DNA of 30,567 bases from contig DATFYI010000032.1 in NCBI GenBank assembly GCA_035315125.1, forward strand, positions 1-30,567, given 5' to 3'. Within the stretch, counting starts at the first letter, position 1, and every line of letters begins with the position of its first letter. Under the pieces are notes generated by a model. It searched no databases. It saw only the letters and a program-made list of their open reading frames with translations, and was not told the DNA's origin. Position numbers and translations under genes: made by a program. Shown here in pieces: positions 1 through 8,151 of this stretch. Source of the stretch: DATFYI01 sp035315125 (GTDB lineage Bacteria; Chloroflexota; Anaerolineae; Anaerolineales; Anaerolineaceae).

Positions 1-387
1 TTTATGTTCAAATCTATCCATCAACCGTGTTAATAAGTCTTCTGCCCCAACCCTTGCTGAAATTGCACTCACTAAAAATTGATTGAGGCTAACGCCTTCA
101 CGCTCGGCTAATTCTGCAGATTGGCGGTGCAAACTTTTAGGTAATCGCAATGCTATTTTCCCGTTATATCCTTGATTCATAAATGGCTCGGGAATCATTA
201 AACCACGATCCAGGGCAACTTCTATCCATGACAATGCCGCATTCTCTAACGCCTTAATTGCCTCATCGGGTGTATCACCTTGAGCAAAACAACCTGGGAA
301 TTCTAACATTTCGGCTGAATAAGAATTATCTTCATTCGGTATCAGGATTCTTGTATAAGGTTGTTTTAAATAATCATTCGGTTGCAT
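1..387 (-). CDS. hicB: HicB-family antitoxin, partial (C-terminus beyond the left edge)
   Basis: This is the likely antitoxin of a HicAB toxin-antitoxin pair, which would bind the toxin and repress the operon. 129 codons are visible before the window edge and no stop is reached. The N-terminal half (about residues 12-60, with SAEMLEFPGCFAQGDTPDEA) matches the partial RNase-H-like fold of HicB antitoxins. The C-terminal part (about 75-110, with LRLPKSLHRQSAELAEREG) matches the ribbon-helix-helix DNA-binding domain of the long HicB form. The ATG at 385-387 lies 5 nt after the stop of the upstream toxin-like gene, so translation is probably coupled; no strong Shine-Dalgarno sequence is seen. Toxin first and antitoxin second is the usual hicAB order. 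The family call is secure. Autoregulation through the palindrome at 688-709 is inference. Confidence 0.88.
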   Translation of the reverse strand, partial: MQPNDYLKQPYTRILIPNEDNSYSAEMLEFPGCFAQGDTPDEAIKALENAALSWIEVALDRGLMIPEPFMNQGYNGKIALRLPKSLHRQSAELAEREGVSLNQFLVSAISARVGAEDLLTRLMDRFEHK

Positions 388-392
388 AATAA

Positions 393-689
393 TCACCCAT
401 TCTTCTTTTTTTGATTTTCGAGTATCTCCTCTAGCTCTTCGATATCTTTTTCAAATGCATCTAATATACTTCCAGCGGTGAATTTATTAATTTTTTTATG
501 CCCTGGTATACTAATTGGTAAACTATATGGCAATAATTCACTGATATAAGTTGGTTCTTTTCCGCGCTTAGATCTTGTCCGCCCAAGAGCCCCTGCAAAG
601 CTCACAAGCTTTGCGTTAGTCATATTGGCTACTTGATTCCGTAATTTTGCCAATCTTGTTTTTAGTTTCTTTAGCTCGTTTTCATCCAT
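393..689 (-). CDS. HicA-like toxin (divergent), first gene of the TA operon
   Basis: A 98-aa protein lies directly upstream of hicB and is probably the toxin partner (mRNA interferase type). It has a Lys/Arg-rich coiled N-terminus (KKLKTRLAKLRNQ), then GRTRSKRGKEPTY, then SIPGHKKINKFTAGSIL and an acidic helical C-terminus. The segment running from SIPGH to the TA-x-x-IL helix resembles the C-terminal half of HicA-like proteins. The catalytic His normally found in the HicA GSHH-type motif is not obvious. I chose the ATG at 687-689. A TTG at 714-716 would add nine residues, but it would make the operator palindrome coding and place the start on top of the -10 element. Position and partner argue for HicA; the sequence alone is only suggestive. 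Confidence 0.55.
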   Translation of the reverse strand: MDENELKKLKTRLAKLRNQVANMTNAKLVSFAGALGRTRSKRGKEPTYISELLPYSLPISIPGHKKINKFTAGSILDAFEKDIEELEEILENQKKKNG

Positions 690-709
690 AATATCATATA
701 TGATATTAT
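688..709. promoter_or_regulatory. 22-bp perfect palindrome, probable TA operon operator
   Basis: Left arm ATAATATCATA is followed immediately by its exact reverse complement, with no spacer. The site overlaps the ATG of the HicA-like gene and the -10 element at 708-713. Ribbon-helix-helix antitoxins such as HicB typically bind inverted repeats of this kind over their own promoter. The palindrome is seen directly; its role as operator is inferred. Confidence 0.6.
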
Positions 710-713
710 TATA
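708..713 (-). promoter_or_regulatory. -10 element of the TA operon promoter
   Basis: Reading on the minus strand, TATAAT is an exact sigma-70 -10 hexamer. The region 17 bp upstream (about 730-736) holds only a poor -35. The predicted transcript would start about 10-15 nt before the ATG at 689, giving a very short leader. Confidence 0.4.
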
Positions 714-819
714 CAATAGACTTACTTTGAAATTGCCTTATTTCATCCCACCAGGCATGTTCAGATTAATTTGCATATACTTGATCAACATTATAACATG
801 ACTGCTTGTATATAAATCT

Positions 820-849
820 TTGAGTAATTATAGTTTTTTCGTGTATGAT
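820..849 (+). promoter_or_regulatory. Possible sigma-70 promoter for the 420-aa gene
   Basis: TTGAGT (820-825) and TATGAT (844-849) are separated by 18 bp and lie about 140 nt upstream of the ATG at 987. The surrounding sequence is AT-rich, so chance matches are possible. Confidence 0.35.
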
Positions 850-986
850 TATAGAATATCATGCTTGCCCGTCAGTAAGTAATTTCTGTTAAATTTATCC
901 CTATTCATCAGGAACAAAAACCACTTCCATCCACATGAAGTACTTTGTATTCTCTTTTAACTTCTGACCAAAGAAAGGAATCTAGT

Positions 987-2249
987 ATGACTGACCTGTA
1001 CCAACGCCTGAAAATCCCAAACTCGCGCCTGGATGAGCTGAACGATCTGCTATTCCAGCCGGACAACCGCTTGATCAACGACCTGCTGGCCGTAGTGGCC
1101 AAATACGGCACGCCCGCTGAAATCAACGCCAAAGCCAAAGCCGCCGGCCAGATGCCCGCCCTGTTGGAAAAAGTCAAAGCCAGCAAGCCCGAGTACCTGG
1201 CTGATTTGAAATGGCTGGAAGAACAGCGTGATCGCGGCGCCTTTATTTCCGTGGCCGATTATCGCCGCAGCGTGTTGGACGCCAAAGCCGACTCAACCCG
1301 CTTCAAAGATGATTTTGCGGTGGAGCTGGAAGTCAGCGCCTTTCAATATTTCCCCTGGGTGATTGCGGCTGCCAAAAGAGCCATTGCCGAGAAATCGCTG
1401 ATGCCCGGCCGCTGGATCAAAGTACGCAAGATGAAGGAACAAGAGGCGGATGGCGATCTGCCTGCCATGGCCGCCGCCATGGATATCATCGGGGCCAGCT
1501 ATGTCGAGACGCTCGACACCAAAGGCACCGACGGCTCGAACATCCACCTGAACGGCCCGGAAACCATCACCGGTTACTTCGGCGGCATCGGCCAGCCCAA
1601 CGACCACCCTCTGATGTGGGTGGATGAGGCGTTGTACTACTACACAAATTACGGTGTGCGCCAGGTATTGAATGTCAATGCCGGCACCATCCTGCTGGGC
1701 TTTTTGCTGTACCGCCTGGGTGTGGATCTCGAGTTTAAGATTTCGGTCTTCTTTGGCAGCGATAATCCCTATCACGCCATGTGGATCCTGATGATGGCAA
1801 AATTGTTTGCCCGTGAAGATGGCAGCTCTCCCCTGGTCGGTTTCAATTGGAGCAACTCGGTCAATAATGAAACTCTGGAGATTACGGCTGACCTGCGCAG
1901 ACAACTGGGATTTGAGAAAGTCGTCCGTTTCGAGCACCACATCACCGAGACCTGGAAGAGCATCGTCAAACAACCCTACGACCGCCGCGCCGAGCTGATC
2001 CAATTGGCCGACCACGTGGCCAACATTTCTGCCAAGCACGAAGGCGGCGATCCAGAAGTGGACAGCCAGCGCGCCCATCCGAGTGATATCCTGGATTATT
2101 TCCGCGATAAGAAAGAAATCATCGCCAGCGGTGATTGGGAAGCCCTGCAGATCAATTTCCTCGATAAAGTTGCCGCAGCCAACCACACCGCCCACGACTT
2201 AACCGAGCACGGATTGAGCTTTTTGGCTGCCAGGAAATTGCATGCGTGA
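987..2249 (+). CDS. Conserved-looking protein of unknown function (420 aa)
   Basis: I do not recognise the family. The protein is soluble, with no signal peptide and no clear membrane segments. The N-terminal third is charged and helical. The central region (about residues 150-300) contains HLNGPETITGYFGGIG, ALYYYTNYGVRQVLNVNAGT and KISVFFGSDNPYHAMWI, runs of Gly, Asn and aromatic residues that look like a folded enzyme core or barrel. The C-terminal third has several His and Asp residues (FEHHITETW, LADHVANISAKHEGGDPE), which would suit metal or cofactor binding. The ATG at 987 is preceded by AAAGGAA at 973-979. An upstream TTG at 945 in the same frame has no such support. The stop overlaps or abuts the following yjbQ-like gene, so the two are probably co-transcribed. 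Composition and codon use look like ordinary chromosome. Confidence 0.8.
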   Translation: MTDLYQRLKIPNSRLDELNDLLFQPDNRLINDLLAVVAKYGTPAEINAKAKAAGQMPALLEKVKASKPEYLADLKWLEEQRDRGAFISVADYRRSVLDAKADSTRFKDDFAVELEVSAFQYFPWVIAAAKRAIAEKSLMPGRWIKVRKMKEQEADGDLPAMAAAMDIIGASYVETLDTKGTDGSNIHLNGPETITGYFGGIGQPNDHPLMWVDEALYYYTNYGVRQVLNVNAGTILLGFLLYRLGVDLEFKISVFFGSDNPYHAMWILMMAKLFAREDGSSPLVGFNWSNSVNNETLEITADLRRQLGFEKVVRFEHHITETWKSIVKQPYDRRAELIQLADHVANISAKHEGGDPEVDSQRAHPSDILDYFRDKKEIIASGDWEALQINFLDKVAAANHTAHDLTEHGLSFLAARKLHA

Positions 2250-2262
2250 GCGAGAGAAGACC

Positions 2263-2682
2263 ATGAAATCTTATCGTAAAGAGTTGTGGTTCAATATCCC
2301 AACCCGGCGTGGTTTTGTCAATATCACACCCCAGGTAGAAACAGCCCTGAGAGAGAGCGGTATTAAGGAAGGGCTTGTGCTGGTGAATTCCATGCACATC
2401 ACGGCTTCCGTGTTTATTAACGACGACGAGTCGGGCCTGCACCAGGATTTTGACGAATGGCTGGAGAAACTGGCTCCGCACGAACCGCTTGAACAATACC
2501 GGCACAATCGCACCGGAGAAGACAACGCCGACGCCCACCTGAAACGCCAGGTGATGGGCCGCGAAGTGGTGGTGGCCGTGACGGAAGGCCGCCTGGATTT
2601 TGGCCCCTGGGAGCAAATCTTTTACGGAGAGTTCGACGGCCGGCGCCGCAAACGGGTGCTGATCAAAATAATCGGCGAATAA
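2263..2682 (+). CDS. yjbQ: YjbQ / UPF0047 family protein
   Basis: This 139-aa protein is full length for the family. Family hallmarks are visible in order: the N-terminal strand TRRGFVNITPQV, the conserved HITASVFINDDESGLHQDFDEWL segment with its His, YRHNRTGEDNADAHLKRQVMG with its His residues, the GRLDFGPWEQIFYGEFDG loop and the terminal RRRKRVLIKIIG strand. Family members are small trimeric proteins; some have weak thiamine-phosphate synthase activity and the cellular role is unsettled. The ATG at 2263 is preferred. An in-frame ATG at 2242 would overlap the end of the upstream gene by 8 nt and add seven charged residues. The gene ends base-to-base against the convergent GH3 gene, with no terminator hairpin between them. 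Confidence 0.93.
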   Translation: MKSYRKELWFNIPTRRGFVNITPQVETALRESGIKEGLVLVNSMHITASVFINDDESGLHQDFDEWLEKLAPHEPLEQYRHNRTGEDNADAHLKRQVMGREVVVAVTEGRLDFGPWEQIFYGEFDGRRRKRVLIKIIGE

Positions 2683-4968
2683 CTATTTCTTCAGGCTATG
2701 AACATGCTGCAGCAGTTCGTCGGCCATCTCATCTGCGGGCTTGTCAAACGATGCCTGGATGAACATCAAGACATTCACCAACGGCATGTCGCCCATCATA
2801 TCCATCAGATCCATCCCCATGCCGCCTTCTTTGTTATCGCCATCGCCGGATGACTTGCGGCTATAAGCTTCCAGCCGGGCGTACGTGTCGCCAATTACGG
2901 CTTTACCCTGCGGATCACTCATCCACTCGCGGATGGTGGATGTTTTATTGAGGATTGAGGGCAGGTGCAACGTAGATTCGAGCGTCACCGTCAGTTTCTG
3001 GCGAATATCTGCAGCAGAAGCCGCCACCAGCAGGTCGAAATCCCCATTCTCGGTAATCCACTGTTTATAGGCCGGGTGATAGTAGGCAAACGCTCTGAAA
3101 TCAAGCGGTATGGAGACAGTTTTTGTTTCTCCCGGTTTGAGCTCTACCTTGGCAAAGCCCTTTAATTCCTTTTCGGGCCGCACCAATCCCGATTTCTGGT
3201 CGTGCACGTAGAGCTGGACAATTTCTTTGCCGGATACTTTGCCCGTGTTGGTGACATCTACTGTCACCGTTACACCTTCCACATCCTTGAAGGTGTTCTT
3301 CGACGCTTTTGCGTTGGCGTAGCTAAAGCTGGTATAGCTCAACCCATACCCGAAGGGGAACAGCACCGCAAGCTGCCTGGCGTCGTAATAGCGATAACCG
3401 ATGAACAAGCCTTCGCCGTAACGTACTTCACCTGCCTCGCCCGGCCAATTAATATAGGCAGGCGTATCAACCAGGCGGTGTGGGAACGTTTCAGCCAGTT
3501 TACCGCACGGATTAACCTTGCCGAAAAGTATTTCCGCAATCGCAATGCCCCCGGCCTGTCCCATCATATACCCTTCCAGAACGGCAGAAACATCATTGAT
3601 CCAGGCATCCATTACAACGGGCGCGCCATTATTGAGCACCACCACCGTATGGCGTTGCGCTTTGGAAACCGCCTTGATCAGCTCAACCTGTTGATGGGTC
3701 AGGTCAAGATCGGCGCGGTCGTAGCCTTCGGATTCTTTGTAGGTGGGCAGCGCAATAAAAAGCACGGCTACATTCGCCGCCTGAGCGTTCGCGACTGCCT
3801 CATCGATCAAATCTTGCCGGAAGGAATCATCGCTCGGATAACCGTCGGCGTAGGATAGTTCAGCCCCGCCAGCCTGGGCTTTCAGCTCTTCAAATGGAAC
3901 GGCTACTTTGGTCGGATTGATGTGCGAGCTGCCGCCGCCCTGGAAATGCGCTTTTTTTGCCGAATGGCCGATCACAGCGATACGCTTTTGGCGCTTGAGC
4001 GGAAGCAACCCGTTGTTCTTGAGCAACACCATGCTTTCGGCGGCGACTTTATGTGCCAGTTCATGGTGTGCCTCTACATCGAAGCTGCCATTTTTGGGCG
4101 TTTGTTTGGCTTTATAGACGATATTCAAGATACGGCGCACCGATTCGTCCAAAATGGCTTCATCCAATTTACCGTTGCGGACGGCTTTCACCAGCGCTTT
4201 GACACGATGTTTTTGCGGGCCGGGCATCTCAAGATCCAGTCCGCCTTTGAGAGCAGCGACGCGGTCGTGCACCGCACCCCAATCCGAAACAACCAGGCCC
4301 TCAAATCCCCATTCGTTTTTAAGGATCTCGGTTAGAAGACGATAATTTTCTGAAGCATAGCTGCCATTCAGCTTATTGTACGAACACATCACCGTCCAGG
4401 GCCTGGCCGTTTTTACGGCCTTTTCAAATGCAGCCAGGTAGATCTCGCGCAGGCTGCGCTCATCTACTTCGGAGCTGATACTGAAGCGTTGGAATTCCTG
4501 GTTATTGGCGGCATAATGCTTGAGTGAAGTGCCCACCCCACGGCTTTGAATACCATTGATCAGGCTGGCTGCCATTTCGCCGGCCAGGTAGGGGTCTTCG
4601 GAAAAATATTCAAAATTGCGGCCGCACAGCGGGGAGCGCTTCATATTTGCACCCGGGCCGAGCAGCACATCCACGTTCAGGGCGATACATTCCTCGGCCA
4701 GCGCCTCGCCCATTTTATGGATCAGTTCCACATCCCAGCTAGAAGCAGTGCAGGCGGCGGTAGGAAAACAGGTAGCAGGTAAACTATCGGGCGACGAAGA
4801 ATGGGCGTCGGGGGCGCGCCGCAGGCCATGCGGGCCATCCGAAACGATCATTTCGGGGATGCCCAGGTGTTCAAGCGGGGTGGTTGTCCACCAGGTGGCG
4901 CCGGTACACAGGGCAGCTTTTTCTTCGAGCGTCATCCTGTTAATAATATGATGAATACGATCAGACAT
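2683..4968 (-). CDS. Glycoside hydrolase family 3 beta-glycosidase, cytoplasmic (761 aa)
   Basis: This enzyme hydrolyses terminal beta-linked sugars from oligosaccharides with retention. The GH3 N-terminal barrel spans about residues 1-290 and includes SDGPHGLR, GRNFEYFSEDP, LKHYAANNQE and the nucleophile Asp229 in VVSDWGAVHDR. The GH3 C-terminal domain spans about 310-540, with the general acid/base Glu in KESEGYDRADL near 414. A fibronectin-III-like domain follows at about 590-670. No PA14 insertion and no signal peptide are seen, so the substrate must be imported. The start is firm: ATG at 4966-4968 with AAGGAG a few bases upstream. It is the last gene of the transport operon, after the wreck of a GH2 gene. 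Specificity (glucoside, xyloside or mannoside) cannot be read from sequence; beta-glucosidase is the default. The last about 90 residues, including a Met/Asp-rich stretch (MGMDLMDMMGDMP), extend past the FnIII domain. Confidence 0.93.
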   Translation of the reverse strand: MSDRIHHIINRMTLEEKAALCTGATWWTTTPLEHLGIPEMIVSDGPHGLRRAPDAHSSSPDSLPATCFPTAACTASSWDVELIHKMGEALAEECIALNVDVLLGPGANMKRSPLCGRNFEYFSEDPYLAGEMAASLINGIQSRGVGTSLKHYAANNQEFQRFSISSEVDERSLREIYLAAFEKAVKTARPWTVMCSYNKLNGSYASENYRLLTEILKNEWGFEGLVVSDWGAVHDRVAALKGGLDLEMPGPQKHRVKALVKAVRNGKLDEAILDESVRRILNIVYKAKQTPKNGSFDVEAHHELAHKVAAESMVLLKNNGLLPLKRQKRIAVIGHSAKKAHFQGGGSSHINPTKVAVPFEELKAQAGGAELSYADGYPSDDSFRQDLIDEAVANAQAANVAVLFIALPTYKESEGYDRADLDLTHQQVELIKAVSKAQRHTVVVLNNGAPVVMDAWINDVSAVLEGYMMGQAGGIAIAEILFGKVNPCGKLAETFPHRLVDTPAYINWPGEAGEVRYGEGLFIGYRYYDARQLAVLFPFGYGLSYTSFSYANAKASKNTFKDVEGVTVTVDVTNTGKVSGKEIVQLYVHDQKSGLVRPEKELKGFAKVELKPGETKTVSIPLDFRAFAYYHPAYKQWITENGDFDLLVAASAADIRQKLTVTLESTLHLPSILNKTSTIREWMSDPQGKAVIGDTYARLEAYSRKSSGDGDNKEGGMGMDLMDMMGDMPLVNVLMFIQASFDKPADEMADELLQHVHSLKK

Positions 4969-4997
4969 GGTTCACTCCTTACATAAATTACAAAAGA

Positions 4998-5351
4998 TCA
5001 GTTCGCTGCGCTATGCGCGCACGAACTGGAAATTACATCGATGCGAATCTGTTCCAGTTCGCCAGAGATCCAGGCGGAAATGTCCGGACCGGTCAGATCA
5101 AGATGCTTGTTGGGCACGAAAAAGCGGTCTGCCGGGCCTGCATCTCTCCAGCCTGCCAGGGTTCTGCCACAAAAACAACCTGCCGGATCCGATCATCATC
5201 CAGCAGTTTGGAAAAATCGAGCTGACACACAGGCGTACCATCGAACGGGTGGCTTATATATAGACTTCGTTCGTCACCAGAATTTTACCATCCAATTTCT
5301 GCAATGACCAGCGTACAGAACCATGCCCGATTTCGCCGGGATCATGACTGA
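4998..5351 (-). pseudogene. Frameshifted C-terminal remnant of a GH2 beta-mannosidase-like gene
   Basis: No single frame is open, but three frames in succession read as one protein. About 5343-5257 gives DPGEIGHGSVRWSLQKLDG, running to KILVTNEVYI and a stop. About 5245-5150 gives FDGTPVCQLDFSKLLDD, then RIRQVVFVAEPWQAG. About 5125-4998 gives FFVPNKHLDLTGPDIS, then GELEQIRIDVISSS and a stop. In that order the pieces match the C-terminal Ig-like region of GH2 beta-mannosidases, where a phrase like FFVPxKxLxLPxP is typical. The catalytic barrel is absent. The remnant sits in the operon between the transporter ATPase and GH3, in their orientation, so it marks a glycosidase lost from this locus. 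The family call rests on pattern memory; the frame breaks are seen directly. Confidence 0.7.
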
Positions 5352-5381
5352 TAGTACATATCTTTGGGTAAAGAATTGGTA

Positions 5382-6332
5382 TTACCCGGATAATTTATTG
5401 TAGCGTGTGCAGGCCACAAAATGATCACTTTCGGTTTCTATTAGAACAGGTTTTGTCATACAAATTTTTTGTGCGAATGGACATCTGGCATAGTAGGGGC
5501 AGCCGGTGACCAGCTCTGGCAGCTTTTTTTCATTCAAATCCACTTCCACCTTATCCCATTTACGATCCAGACGTGGAACAGCGGAGATCAGCATCTGTGT
5601 ATAGGGATGCTGTGGGTTATTGAATATTTTTTCGGCTGAGCCTCTTTCAACGACACTACCCCGGTAAAGTATCACGGCTCTGTCACTGATATAGTGCGCC
5701 AGCGAGAGGTCATGGGTGATGAATAATACCGAGAGGCCGCGCTTTCTAAGATCTGCCAGCAGATTCAGCACGTCAATGCGAGTTGATGCATCCAGCATGC
5801 TGATGATTTCATCGGCAACCAGAAATTTAATGTCGAGCAGAAGCGCGCGCGCAATCAGGAAGCGCTGCAGTTGTCCGCCGCTGAGCTGGTGTGGATATTT
5901 GTTCAGGACATGCTCCGGGTTCAGGCCAACAACTTCCAGTGAATTATTTAATTTTTTGTTCCATTCCAGGGGGCTTACTTGTGGAAAAAACTCCTCCTTG
6001 ATAAACGTAAAAATCCGATCCGCTTTAAAGATTGGATTGTATGAACTGAAGGGGTCCTGGAAAACACCCTGAACGTTCCGGTAATATTCTTTTAAAGCCG
6101 CCCCTTTATAATTGGAAATATCGACACCATCGAAGAAAATGGAGCCGGAGCTGATCGAGATGAGGCGCAGGATCATCTTTCCGATGGTGCTTTTCCCACT
6201 TCCGCTTTCGCCAATGAGGGATACAATCTCTCTGTCTCCAATGTCAAAACTGACATCGTTTACTGCGCGGAGTTGCTTACCTCCAAATGCTCCGATGGAG
6301 TAGACCTTGGAAATGCCGTCCAACTTAAGCAT
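5382..6332 (-). CDS. ABC transporter ATP-binding protein, OppF/DppF type
   Basis: This is one of two ATPases that power import through the adjacent permeases. The 316-aa protein has Walker A GESGSGKST near residue 42, the signature LSGGQLQRF, Walker B followed by ADEIIS, and the H-loop in FITHDLSLAHY. It ends in the Opp-type C-terminal domain with clustered cysteines (CPYYARCPFAQKIC), which in some relatives ligate an iron-sulfur cluster. I chose the ATG at 6330-6332, which overlaps the upstream stop and has GGAG about 10 nt before it. A longer frame from 6413 would overlap oppD much further and adds a non-homologous leader. In this context the cargo is probably a beta-oligosaccharide rather than a peptide, as with several Opp-type sugar transporters of Thermotoga. 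Confidence 0.92.
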   Translation of the reverse strand: MLKLDGISKVYSIGAFGGKQLRAVNDVSFDIGDREIVSLIGESGSGKSTIGKMILRLISISSGSIFFDGVDISNYKGAALKEYYRNVQGVFQDPFSSYNPIFKADRIFTFIKEEFFPQVSPLEWNKKLNNSLEVVGLNPEHVLNKYPHQLSGGQLQRFLIARALLLDIKFLVADEIISMLDASTRIDVLNLLADLRKRGLSVLFITHDLSLAHYISDRAVILYRGSVVERGSAEKIFNNPQHPYTQMLISAVPRLDRKWDKVEVDLNEKKLPELVTGCPYYARCPFAQKICMTKPVLIETESDHFVACTRYNKLSG

Positions 6333-7287
6333 TTGTTCCGCACTCCTTCCAGCATGCCACGTAGTGGTTTTTCTCAATTTCAATAAATGGCGGCACATCC
6401 AGACATTTCTCAAAGGCCAGCGGACAGCGTTCCCTGAACCGGCATCCTACCGGTGGATTTAGCAGCAAAGGGGGATTCCCAGGAATACCCGTCAACTGTT
6501 TCTCGGTATACTTTACTCCCACCTCCGGCAGCGTTGCTAACAACAGCTTCGTGTATGGATGTCGTGCAGCATGTATGATATCGTCAGTGGCTGCTTTCTC
6601 CGCCAGTTGCCCGGCATACATGATCATAATGCTGTCAGATATTTCATATAAAATCGAGATGTCGTGTGTGATAACGATTGCGCTGTTACACAGGTTCCGA
6701 TCTCGGAATTCAACCAGCATCTCTGCGACCGCCTTTTGACTTGCAACATCCAGCGCCGAGGTGATCTCATCTGCGATCAGCAACAAAGGATTCAGCAAAG
6801 TTGAAATGACCATCACCATTCTCTGCTTCATGCCCCCCGACATTTCCATCGGGTACATGTCCAGCACTTTTTCCGGCAATTTGACCAGCTCAAGCCGCTC
6901 CTTCAACACAGGCAAAGTGGCTTTATAATCCACCCCTCTCGACCTGAGCAATTCTGCCGTCATCTTTCCGATTTTCCGTGTCGGGTTCATGGCATTCATG
7001 GCGTATTGCGGAATGATAGATATTTTCTTGAATCTAAAAGGGTTCATCTTTTCCATGTCATCGATGGGCAACTCTTCGTCGCACAGTATCACACGGCCGC
7101 CCATCAATTTCATGGGGGGTTTCAGGAGCACCAGACTGGTGCCGAGCGTGGTTTTTCCACAACCTGATTCGCCCGCCAACCCCATAATTTCACGATCTCG
7201 CATGCAAAAACTTGTACTCTCCAATGCATGTACGTCCCCCCGCAAAGTTCGATAATAAATAGTAAGGTTTTCCACTTGCAGTGTCAC
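6325..7287 (-). CDS. ABC transporter ATP-binding protein, OppD/DppD type
   Basis: The second ATPase of the importer (320 aa). It carries Walker A GESGCGKTT near residue 39, a Q-loop in IIPQYAMNAMNP, signature EMSGGMKQR, Walker B followed by ADEITSALD, and the H-loop in VITHDISIL. The C-terminal oligopeptide/dipeptide domain with cysteines (GCRFRERCPLAFEKC) is intact. The start is GTG at 7285-7287, with AGGGAG about 9 nt upstream inside the end of the permease gene. The gene follows oppC with a 3-nt gap and overlaps oppF by 8 nt, so the five transporter genes form a tightly coupled unit. Confidence 0.92.
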   Translation of the reverse strand: MTLQVENLTIYYRTLRGDVHALESTSFCMRDREIMGLAGESGCGKTTLGTSLVLLKPPMKLMGGRVILCDEELPIDDMEKMNPFRFKKISIIPQYAMNAMNPTRKIGKMTAELLRSRGVDYKATLPVLKERLELVKLPEKVLDMYPMEMSGGMKQRMVMVISTLLNPLLLIADEITSALDVASQKAVAEMLVEFRDRNLCNSAIVITHDISILYEISDSIMIMYAGQLAEKAATDDIIHAARHPYTKLLLATLPEVGVKYTEKQLTGIPGNPPLLLNPPVGCRFRERCPLAFEKCLDVPPFIEIEKNHYVACWKECGTNA

Positions 7288-7290
7288 AGG

Positions 7291-8151
7291 CTACAACTCC
7301 CTGAGTTTAGGATTGAAGACCTCATCCAGTCCAACATTCATGCTGTAAAGAGCGCCTACGATAATGGTGATCGCAAGTCCCGGTGGAATAAACCACCACC
7401 AAGAACCAAGCTGAAGAGCGCCCCACAGGACTGAATACTGCATCATCAGACCAAGTGAAATTGTGTTGGTCGGGCCAAGACCGATGAAATCCAGAGTGGC
7501 AGCGTTGAGGATCGCCCCACCGAATTGCAGTATAAAGGTCAGGACCAGATAAGACAACATATTCGGCGCAATTTCCGTGACGATAATCTTTAAAGATTTC
7601 ATCCCGGTCATCCTGGCGAGATCAACAAACTCTCTGTTACGCAAGGAAAAAGTCTGGGCCCGGATGGCTCTTGCCGCCCAAGGCCAGGCCGTAAACCCAA
7701 TGAAGAGACTCTCTGTAACTACGCTGCGGACTTGCAGATAGGCCGCAATAATGAGCAGTACTGCCAGTGTTGGAATGACCAGTACGATATTCGTGAATGC
7801 ATTGAGTATTTCATCTACTATTCCGCCGCGATAACCGGCTACGAAACCGATCAGCATGCCCATTAATGTGCCGATCCCTCCGCCGAGCAACCCCACCAGG
7901 AAAGTCGCCTGCAGGCCGTTCACGAGCTGCGAAAATACATCCTGCCCAAAGAAGGTTGTTCCGAACCAGTAATCCGCCGAAGGTGGGTGAGCGCCGGTTG
8001 GATCCACATAATCTAATGGCTTGTTGTGATTGATCATCGGTCCAATCAATCCCAGCAATACAAAGATCAGGATAATGGAAAATCCAAGCAGTACTTTTTT
8101 GTTCTTAAGTGCAAAATAGACGAATTCGTTTGTCTTTTTTGGATTATTCAT
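7291..8151 (-). CDS. ABC transporter permease, OppC/DppC type
   Basis: Inner-membrane permease of 286 aa. The first membrane helix is near residues 17-38 (VLLGFSIILIFVLLGLIGPM). A periplasmic loop with the family motif HPPSADYWFGTTFFGQDVFSQLV follows, then about five helices in the BPD_transp_1 domain. The cytoplasmic coupling helix is visible in FVDLARMTGMKSLKIIVTEI and AP-N. It overlaps the stop of the oppB-type gene by ATGA (8148-8151), the usual sign of translational coupling. It pairs with OppB to form the substrate channel. Confidence 0.92.
   Translation of the reverse strand: MNNPKKTNEFVYFALKNKKVLLGFSIILIFVLLGLIGPMINHNKPLDYVDPTGAHPPSADYWFGTTFFGQDVFSQLVNGLQATFLVGLLGGGIGTLMGMLIGFVAGYRGGIVDEILNAFTNIVLVIPTLAVLLIIAAYLQVRSVVTESLFIGFTAWPWAARAIRAQTFSLRNREFVDLARMTGMKSLKIIVTEIAPNMLSYLVLTFILQFGGAILNAATLDFIGLGPTNTISLGLMMQYSVLWGALQLGSWWWFIPPGLAITIIVGALYSMNVGLDEVFNPKLREL

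Noticed and set aside
1293..2195. 300-aa open frame on the minus strand opposite the 420-aa gene
   Set aside because: It is a shadow of a GC-rich coding region: no ribosome-binding site, low-complexity Gly/Val/Ala composition and no recognisable domain. The plus-strand frame has a good start and protein-like sequence.
3202..3858. 218-aa frame on the plus strand within the GH3 gene
   Set aside because: Antisense shadow of the conserved GH3 domains, with no start signal.
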